From contig DATHBT010000364.1 of the NCBI GenBank assembly GCA_035295985.1, positions 1-23,025 on the forward strand: a DNA stretch of 23,025 bases. The letters are read 5' to 3'. The DNA is from JAIVGV01 sp035295985 (lineage in GTDB: Bacteria > Acidobacteriota > Blastocatellia > Pyrinomonadales > Pyrinomonadaceae). Of this stretch, positions 18,319 to 23,025 are shown piece after piece (position 1 is the first letter of the stretch; each line of letters opens with the position of its first letter). The translations under genes were made by a program, and so were the position numbers. A model generated the notes under the pieces. The model saw only the letters and a program-made list of their open reading frames with translations. It did no database searches and had not been told where the DNA came from.

Positions 18319-18363
18319 CTTCGTTTTCGTGCGGCCGTCGAAATAAGGGAGGGAACCAGTTCA

Positions 18364-19518
18364 ATGCTTGCCATGAGTTACCGCGGGCCTCTGCGCGTCC
18401 GCATCGACGAGAAACCTGAGCCGGAGATAAAGCACCCGCAGGACGCGATAGTGCGCGTGACGCGCTCCTGCATCTGCGGCTCCGACCTGCACCTGTACAA
18501 CGGGTCGGTGCCGGACACGCGCGTCGGGATGACATTCGGCCACGAGTTCACGGGCGAGGTCGTAGAAGTCGGCCCTGAGGTCGAGAAGCTGAAGGCCGGC
18601 GATCACGTCCTCGTGCCCTTCAACATCGCCTGCGGCAAGTGCGTCTTCTGCCAGCAGGAGCTTTACGGGAACTGCCACGAGTCGAACCCGCAGGCCACGG
18701 CCGTCGGCGGCATCTTCGGCTACTCGCACACGGCGGGCGGCTACGACGGCGGCCAGGCCGAGTACGTCCGCGTGCCTTACGCGGACGTGAGCCCCACAGT
18801 CATCCCCGACTGGATGGACCCGGACGACGCCGTGATGCTGACCGACGTTGTGCCGACCGGCTACCAGGCGGCCGAGATGGGCGGCATCCAGAAAGGGGAC
18901 ACGGTCGTCGTCTTCGGCGCCGGGCCGGTGGGCATAATGGCCGCGCGCTGCGCGTGGCTCTTCGGCGCGGGCCGCGTCATCGTCATCGACGAGGTCGATT
19001 ACCGGCTCGACTTCGTGCGATCTTACGCGCCGTGCGAGGCCTACAACTTCCGGGAGCTTGAGGACGTGGTCGTCTTCTGCAAGCGCACGACCGACTGGAT
19101 GGGGGCCGACGTGGTGATCGACGCCGTCGGGGCCGAGGCCGCCGGCCGCCCGTTGCAGACGCTCCTCGGCCGTAAGCTTCTGATGCAGGGCGGGTCGGCG
19201 ACCGCGCTCCACTGGGCGATCAACTCGGTGAAGAAGGGCGGGATCGTCTCCATCGTCGGCGTGTATGGGCCGATTGACACGATGGTGCCCATCGGCAACG
19301 TCGTCAACAAGGGCCTGACGCTGCGCGGCAACCAAGCCTCGGTCAAGCGGCTGCTGCCGCGCCTGATCGAGCACGTGCGGAACGGCGTCCTCGATCCGAA
19401 GGCGCTCATCACGCACCGCATCCCGCTCGAGGAGGTGTCGGACGCTTACCGCATCTTCTCGGCGAAGCTCGACAACTGCATCAAGCCGGTGCTGCTGCCG
19501 CCGTCTGCCAGAAACTAG
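18364..19518 (+). CDS. Zinc-dependent alcohol dehydrogenase (formaldehyde-dehydrogenase-like MDR family)
   Basis: This is a 384-residue medium-chain dehydrogenase. Catalytic zinc ligands are C38 (CICGSDLH) and H60 with E61 (FGHEFTGEV). The structural zinc site is C90, C93, C96, C104 (CGKCVFCQQELYGNC). The NAD(P) motif is VVVFGAGPVGIMAA. The long insert after the zinc lobe (GIFGYSHTAGGYDGGQAEYVRVPYADV) is the mark of the glutathione-independent formaldehyde dehydrogenase-like branch. It oxidises an alcohol or aldehyde adduct in the cytoplasm; the substrate is unknown. AGGGAGGG (18346-18353) lies ten bases before ATG 18364; an ATG at 18373 is an alternative. Its stop TAG merges into the next gene's ribosome binding site, so the two genes are an operon with likely translational coupling. 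Confidence 0.95.
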   Translation: MLAMSYRGPLRVRIDEKPEPEIKHPQDAIVRVTRSCICGSDLHLYNGSVPDTRVGMTFGHEFTGEVVEVGPEVEKLKAGDHVLVPFNIACGKCVFCQQELYGNCHESNPQATAVGGIFGYSHTAGGYDGGQAEYVRVPYADVSPTVIPDWMDPDDAVMLTDVVPTGYQAAEMGGIQKGDTVVVFGAGPVGIMAARCAWLFGAGRVIVIDEVDYRLDFVRSYAPCEAYNFRELEDVVVFCKRTTDWMGADVVIDAVGAEAAGRPLQTLLGRKLLMQGGSATALHWAINSVKKGGIVSIVGVYGPIDTMVPIGNVVNKGLTLRGNQASVKRLLPRLIEHVRNGVLDPKALITHRIPLEEVSDAYRIFSAKLDNCIKPVLLPPSARN

Positions 19519-19530
19519 GAGGGTGTTGCC

Positions 19531-20103
19531 GTGAGCATGGAGAAGAGAACAATCGATCCGACGCAGGTCAAGGGCTGGGGCGTGGACGCCAACCCGGCCA
19601 ACGATCCGACCTACCCGATGAAGCGGCGCAACGACGGCGAGCACGCAGGCTACAGTTGGGAGCGCCCGCCGCAGCAGCCGATCAACGTCGAAGTCCTGCA
19701 CTCGAACGAGCGGCCGAACGTCTCGGCCGTGTTCGGCACTTCGACGCCGCCCGCGGGATTGAGCGGCATGATCCGCCGCTTCGCCTTCAAATACAGCGAG
19801 TCGGCCTACAGCCACTGGCTGCCGCTGATGCTGGCCGACCGAGTCGGCGTCGTCGAGGGCTACATCGAAGACCTCGCGCGCGGCCACGTCCCGAACGTCT
19901 TCGCCGAGCGCGGCTGGAAGGCCGAGTGGCAGCACAACCGGAAGAGCCTGGTGACGCGCGTCGCCGTCGGCGCGCTCATCGCCGGGGCGGCGGTCGCTTA
20001 CCTTAGCAGCCGGAAGGGCGACTCGTCGGCTGAGGGCGACGCCGCCCCGCGTCGCGCGCCGCGCCGGAAGTCTCCCGCGCTTCCCGCCGCCGGCCGCCGG
20101 TAG
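19531..20103 (+). CDS. Conserved hypothetical protein with one C-terminal membrane helix
   Basis: The protein has 190 residues. The start is GTG 19531: AGGAGGG (19517-19523) is seven bases upstream and overlaps the alcohol dehydrogenase stop; ATG 19537 would be too distant. The N-terminal half (DPTQVKGWGVDANPANDPTYPM, then SWERPPQQPINVEVLHSNERP) and the middle (GLSGMIRRFAFKYSESAYSHWLPLMLADRVGVVEGYIEDLARGHVPN) look strongly constrained. I remember similar proteins in other phyla, also near such dehydrogenases, but no function. Residues about 145-165 (VAVGALIAGAAVAYL) form a membrane helix, followed by a basic tail, so the bulk faces the cytoplasm or periplasm as a tail-anchored-like domain. 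The coupling suggests it works with the dehydrogenase, perhaps placing it at the membrane (inference). Confidence 0.8.
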   Translation: MSMEKRTIDPTQVKGWGVDANPANDPTYPMKRRNDGEHAGYSWERPPQQPINVEVLHSNERPNVSAVFGTSTPPAGLSGMIRRFAFKYSESAYSHWLPLMLADRVGVVEGYIEDLARGHVPNVFAERGWKAEWQHNRKSLVTRVAVGALIAGAAVAYLSSRKGDSSAEGDAAPRRAPRRKSPALPAAGRR

Positions 20104-20123
20104 CTTTTCGAGCGGGTGTCAAG

Positions 20124-20217
20124 CGCCACGCGTTCTCTGCCGCAGGCGCAGGAGGGGGCGCGGGGCATAGAGAAAACAGACTCTCTGTGCCCCCGCGCCC
20201 TCGGCGCTTCCGTGGCG
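20124..20217. repeat. Nested inverted-repeat element after the dehydrogenase operon
   Basis: The outer arms are CGCCACG (20124-20130) and CGTGGCG (20211-20217). An inner pair, 20152-20173 and 20182-20202, is complementary with two single-base indels and one mismatch around a short A-rich loop. The right half is a string of short C/T/G units (TCTCTGTGCCCCCGCGCCC). It follows the upstream stop by 20 bp, like the other elements, though the unit length is not clearly seven. Confidence 0.65.
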
Positions 20218-20241
20218 AGTCTTCTTTTACACCCGACCGAG

Positions 20242-20334
20242 AGTCGCTACTCGTTACCTGACGACGCGCCGCGCGGCTTCGACATCTTCACCAACAAAGA
20301 GGACAACTGCATCGAGATCGCGATGAGGCCGTAA
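20242..20334 (+). pseudogene. Decayed 3' end of a zinc-dependent alcohol dehydrogenase gene
   Basis: The frame ending at the TAA 20332-20334 encodes RYSLPDDAPRGFDIFTNKEDNCIEIAMRP. This is the usual C-terminus of the same dehydrogenase branch: compare the intact neighbour's HRIPLEEVSDAYRIFSAKLDNCIKPVLLPP, which ends at 19506. Key shared positions are the DA-x-x-x-(F/Y)-x-IF segment, the K-x-DNCI segment and the final P. Upstream of 20242 the similarity stops abruptly at an inverted-repeat element, and no start, zinc site or nucleotide-binding motif exists. It therefore looks like a remnant about 30 codons long from a second dehydrogenase copy lost by deletion. A short independent peptide (a frame open from 20116) is the less likely alternative. 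Confidence 0.6.
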
Positions 20335-20374
20335 GAGAGCGGGAAGAGGCGGACGCTTTATGCGTTTTACCGCG

Positions 20375-20419
20375 GCCGGGTGAAACCGGGGTGAAAGTTT
20401 TTCGCACCCTTCACCCGGC
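20375..20419. repeat. GGGTGAA-type imperfect hairpin after the pseudogene
   Basis: GCCGGGTGAA (20375-20384) pairs perfectly with TTCACCCGGC (20410-20419), and an inner GGGTG (20389-20393) pairs with CACCC (20405-20409) over an AAAGTTTTTCG loop. The ten bases GGGTGAAACC also occur in the hairpin at 18283-18318, so similar hairpins bracket the dehydrogenase operon and its remnant. It could act as a terminator. Confidence 0.6.
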
Positions 20420-20443
20420 TCTGAACTCTAGCACGCGACCCGG

Positions 20444-20498
20444 CCCCCGGCTCGAAGAGAGCGCCCCGACGGCGCGGCGCATCTCTTCGAGCCGGGGG
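20444..20498. repeat. Perfect 17-bp inverted repeat
   Basis: Positions 20444-20460 (CCCCCGGCTCGAAGAGA) are exactly complementary to 20482-20498, with a 21-base GC-rich loop. It lies in a gene-free stretch (20335-20832) in which I otherwise see only the promoter near 20732. There is no T-tract, so it is not a standard terminator; an operator or mobile-element end is possible. Confidence 0.75.
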
Positions 20499-20731
20499 TT
20501 CGTGTAGCTGCCGGCCGTCTTCACGCCCGCGCCCGGAGTCTTCCACCCTCCGCGGCCCCGCGTTGGGGTCTGTGCCGGCCGCCGCCTCCGGTTCGGGGTG
20601 GCGTTCCGGCTCCGGGAAGGCATGCGCCCGACCCGCGACGAGCGAGAATGCCATCCGACAGATCGAAAGCCTCGCTCGTCGTGTGTGGGTGGGCGGTGCG
20701 GGGCGTTATGCGTCTTTCGCGGGAGAGGCGA

Positions 20732-20760
20732 TTGAACCCCACCCGGCATTAGTCTATCCT
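20732..20760 (+). promoter_or_regulatory. Possible promoter for the methyltransferase gene
   Basis: TTGAAC (20732-20737) and TATCCT (20755-20760) are 17 bp apart, each matching consensus at four of six positions. It would give a leader of about 65 nt to ATG 20833. Confidence 0.4.
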
Positions 20761-20832
20761 GCCGCCTGCGGCGCTAATAGGCTCCATGGGTTCGCGCAGT
20801 ATCCACTCCGCCAATGAGGCGTTAGGAGACTT

Positions 20833-21888
20833 ATGGCTATCAACGAGGAGAAACTCAATCAACTGCTGGGGAAGTTCGTCGCGGACTTCGGGGCTACGTT
20901 CCACGCCGGGTTGGTCGTCATCGGGGAGAGCCTGGGTTTGTACAAGGCGCTGGCCGGGGGGCCGCTGACTTCCGCCGAGTTGGCCGAACGCACCGGCACG
21001 GACGAGCGCTACGTCCGCGAGTGGCTCAACTCGCAGGCCGCGGGCGAGTACGTCCAGTACGACCCTTCCGCCGGGCGCTACTCGCTCTCGGAGGAGCAGG
21101 CCTTCGCCCTCGCGGACGAGAAAAGCCCGGCCTACCTGCCCGGCGCTTTCCTGCTCGCGGTTTCGGCGCTCAGGGCCGTGCCCCAGATCACAGAACGGTT
21201 CCGCACCGGCGAAGGGTTCGGCTGGCACGAGCACGACCACGGCCTGTTCCGCGGCACCGAACTCTTCTTCCGGCCCGGCTACGCCGCCAACCTGACCGGC
21301 TCCTGGATACCCGCGCTCGACGGAGTAGAAGAGAAGCTCAAGGCGGGGGCGAAGGTGGCCGACGTGGGGTGCGGCCTCGGGGCGTCCACGATCCTGTTGG
21401 CCCAGTCTTACCCGGCCTCCACCTTCGTGGGCTACGACTACCACGGCGGCTCCATAGAGATGGCGCGGCAGAGGGCTGCGGAGGCGGGCGTGTCCGACCG
21501 CGTGAAGTTCGAGGTCGCCCGCGCCAAAGACTACCCGGGCGGCGGCTACGACTTCGTCGCCTTCTTCGACTGCCTGCACGACATGGGCGACCCGGTGGGC
21601 GCGGCGGCGCACGTCCGCGAGTCGCTCGCGCCCGAGGGCACCTGGATGATCGTCGAGCCTTTCGCCGGCGACAGGGTCGAGGATAATCTGAACCCCGTCG
21701 GGCGCATATACTACTCGGCCTCGACGCTGTTGTGTACGCCGGCGTCGAAGTCGCAGGAGGTGGGCCTCGCGCTGGGGGCGCAGGCCGGCGAGGCGCGCCT
21801 GCGCGAGGTGATCACCGGCGGCGGCTTCAGCCAGTTCCGGCGCGCCGCCGAGACGCCCTTCAACATCGTCTATGAGGCCAAGCCTTAG
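20833..21888 (+). CDS. Class I SAM-dependent methyltransferase with N-terminal winged helix (Rv2258c-like)
   Basis: The protein has 351 residues. The N-terminal winged-helix-like domain (about 1-95) carries LTSAELAERTGTDERYVREWLNSQAAGEYV, typical of Rv2258c-like and O-methyltransferase-dimerisation modules. A helical linker follows, then a Rossmann-type domain with motif I VADVGCGLGASTILLA (D177 and the Gly loop), the acidic FVGYDYHGGSIEMAR strand end, and YDFVAFFDCLHDMGDPVGA as motif IV. The methyl acceptor is unknown. AGGAG (20824-20828) precedes ATG 20833 by four bases. It appears monocistronic. Confidence 0.92.
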   Translation: MAINEEKLNQLLGKFVADFGATFHAGLVVIGESLGLYKALAGGPLTSAELAERTGTDERYVREWLNSQAAGEYVQYDPSAGRYSLSEEQAFALADEKSPAYLPGAFLLAVSALRAVPQITERFRTGEGFGWHEHDHGLFRGTELFFRPGYAANLTGSWIPALDGVEEKLKAGAKVADVGCGLGASTILLAQSYPASTFVGYDYHGGSIEMARQRAAEAGVSDRVKFEVARAKDYPGGGYDFVAFFDCLHDMGDPVGAAAHVRESLAPEGTWMIVEPFAGDRVEDNLNPVGRIYYSASTLLCTPASKSQEVGLALGAQAGEARLREVITGGGFSQFRRAAETPFNIVYEAKP

Positions 21889-22161
21889 TGTCGCATCCCG
21901 CCGACGCTTAACAACGGCATGCGCCCGACGTCCGCCGCGAAGTCTCTCACGTAGGTTGAGCGGGGCGCCGGGTGATGCCGAGAGTTAGGCGCGCTCACGC
22001 GCACTCGCCCGCCGCCCGGCCCGCGTCGAGGTTGAATGGCGGCGCGGGACATGTCGGGCGTCAGGCGGCTGCGTTGAATGAAATCGCGTGCCGGCCGCCG
22101 CCGACTTTGCCTCTGAAGTTTGCCGGGAGTTCGGGTGGTAATACTTCACCCGCCTCCCCGG

Positions 22162-23025
22162 CTATTTGGAGGGCACCGCGTCTCCGCCCCTCCGCGGGTT
22201 GGCGACGACGCCCGAGTCCACCGTCTCGGCCGCGCGCGAGACCACCTGGAAGTGCATCTCGTCGCCGGCGATCTCGACGAGCATGAAGGACATGTCCTGG
22301 TCGAACGCCTTCTCGGTCAGCGGCGATCCCCTCCTCACGTTACCGCGCCTGAGTTTCCCCCCCGCGCCGGAGATGAAGTAGTGGACGCCGTTCTGCGGCC
22401 TGATGCGCTCGTAGAAGTGCTCGTGACCGTTGAAGACCACGCCCACCCCGTACCTGATGAAGAGCGGCTCGATGACCTGGCGCAGCTTCGTGTCCGACCC
22501 GTGCGCGCCGCCCGAAGAGTAGGGCGGGTGGTGGAAGAAGGCCACCTTCCACTCGGAGTCGTCGCGCGAGAGCTGCCCCTCGATCCAGCGGAGCTGTCGC
22601 CCGTCCATGTAGTTGCTGTTGAGGGCGTAGAAGCTGACGTTGCCGCGCACGATGCGGTAATACTCCTCGCCCTTCATGTTGAAGTGCTCGTAGAAGCGCT
22701 GGTTCGACTCGTCGTGGTTGCCCAGCGAGGCGTAGAACTTGACGCCCGCGTCGAGGAGCGGCCGGTACACGTCCTCGAACTTCCGCTTGTAGTCGGCGGC
22801 CCTCTCGCTCCCGTACATGTTGTCGCCCGTCAGCAGAACTAACTCGAAGGGGAACGCCTCGTGGTAGCGGAACATCACCCGCGCCAGCTCGTGCTGCTGC
22901 CTGCTGCCGGTGCCCGTGTCGCCCACGATCATGAAGCGCACCGACCCCTCCCGGTTGGGCAGCGTGAGCCTGACGGCCGCGGCCTCCGCGACCCCGGAAG
23001 CGGCGGGCGCAGCACCGTGGCTCTG
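22162..23025 (-). CDS. Metallophosphoesterase (calcineurin-like), 5' part outside window
   Basis: The minus-strand frame is open from the stop at 22162 to the right edge; the GTG at 22941 is internal, since an in-frame LTLPNREGSVRFMIVGDTG precedes it. All dinuclear metal motifs are present in order: GDTGTG, LLTGDNMYG, SLGNHDE, HHPPYSSGG and FNGHEHFYER. The segments FNMKGEEYYRIVRGNVSFYALNSNYMD and HYFISGAGGKLRRGN are typical of purple-acid-phosphatase-like bacterial members. A signal peptide would lie off the edge; homologues I recall are exported, so this probably hydrolyses phosphate esters in the periplasm. It is convergent with the methyltransferase; the 273-bp gap holds only a small CGGGTG/CACCCG hairpin (about 22133-22153). 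Confidence 0.93.
   Translation of the reverse strand, partial: QSHGAAPAASGVAEAAAVRLTLPNREGSVRFMIVGDTGTGSRQQHELARVMFRYHEAFPFELVLLTGDNMYGSERAADYKRKFEDVYRPLLDAGVKFYASLGNHDESNQRFYEHFNMKGEEYYRIVRGNVSFYALNSNYMDGRQLRWIEGQLSRDDSEWKVAFFHHPPYSSGGAHGSDTKLRQVIEPLFIRYGVGVVFNGHEHFYERIRPQNGVHYFISGAGGKLRRGNVRRGSPLTEKAFDQDMSFMLVEIAGDEMHFQVVSRAAETVDSGVVANPRRGGDAVPSK

Noticed and set aside
22133..22153. Terminator between the methyltransferase and metallophosphoesterase genes
   Set aside because: CGGGTG/CACCCG stem is only 6 bp with a 9-base loop and no T-tract on either strand.

Overview
The window is GC-rich (roughly 70 % in genes) bacterial chromosome. Gene content suggests Acidobacteriota, most likely class Blastocatellia: a PASTA-less Ser/Thr kinase fused through one membrane helix to a WD40-like (PD40/TolB) propeller, an M61 peptidase, a second PD40 lipoprotein, DinB-like and Rv2258c-like enzymes, and a TPR-NTPase regulator. 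This taxonomic call is inference from gene types, not a marker-gene result. There is no phage, plasmid, transposase or CRISPR locus.

Layout. 1-1385 (-): TPR regulator whose P-loop domain runs off the left edge. It is divergent from a small exported peptide gene (1522-1764). 2035-3915: M61 peptidase with PDZ domain. 4083-5730: SDR oxidoreductase and a crotonase-fold hydratase. 5819-7262: a small unknown protein and an exported HExxH protein. 7487-8773: PD40 lipoprotein. 8917-9498: DinB-like protein. 9602-9674: tRNA with anticodon CAU, followed after 29 bp by an HNH/zinc-ribbon gene. 10395-10904 (-): GNAT acetyltransferase. 11243-15222: hydantoinase/oxoprolinase subunits A and B. 15379-18258: membrane Ser/Thr kinase. 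18364-20103: zinc alcohol dehydrogenase plus a conserved membrane-anchored partner, followed by the decayed 3' end of what looks like a second alcohol dehydrogenase. 20833-21888: SAM methyltransferase. 22162-23025 (-): metallophosphoesterase running off the right edge.

The most striking signal is in the gaps. Several gaps between co-directional genes hold a compact 115-165 bp element: two inverted arms of about 30 nt around a 56-99 bp unique core. In at least five cases each arm is about four tandem heptamers, with a different heptamer family at most loci (AGCTGTT, GTGACGG, ATTGCGG, TCMGTTG), while the architecture is constant. Each intergenic copy starts at or a few bases after the upstream stop codon. 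One copy (13831-13971) lies inside the hydantoinase B gene as an in-frame 47-codon insertion, and another array supplies that protein's lysine/glycine-rich C-terminal tail. Two copies end 4-8 nt before a start codon and replace the ribosome binding site. Because seven is not a multiple of three, a heptamer array is read as the same seven-residue cycle in every frame, so stop-free heptamers are tolerated inside genes and stop-containing ones are not. This matches what is seen here.

A second candidate system is the divergent pair at the left end: a TPR-rich NTPase regulator facing a small secreted peptide, an arrangement reminiscent of peptide-sensing TPR regulators in other phyla.
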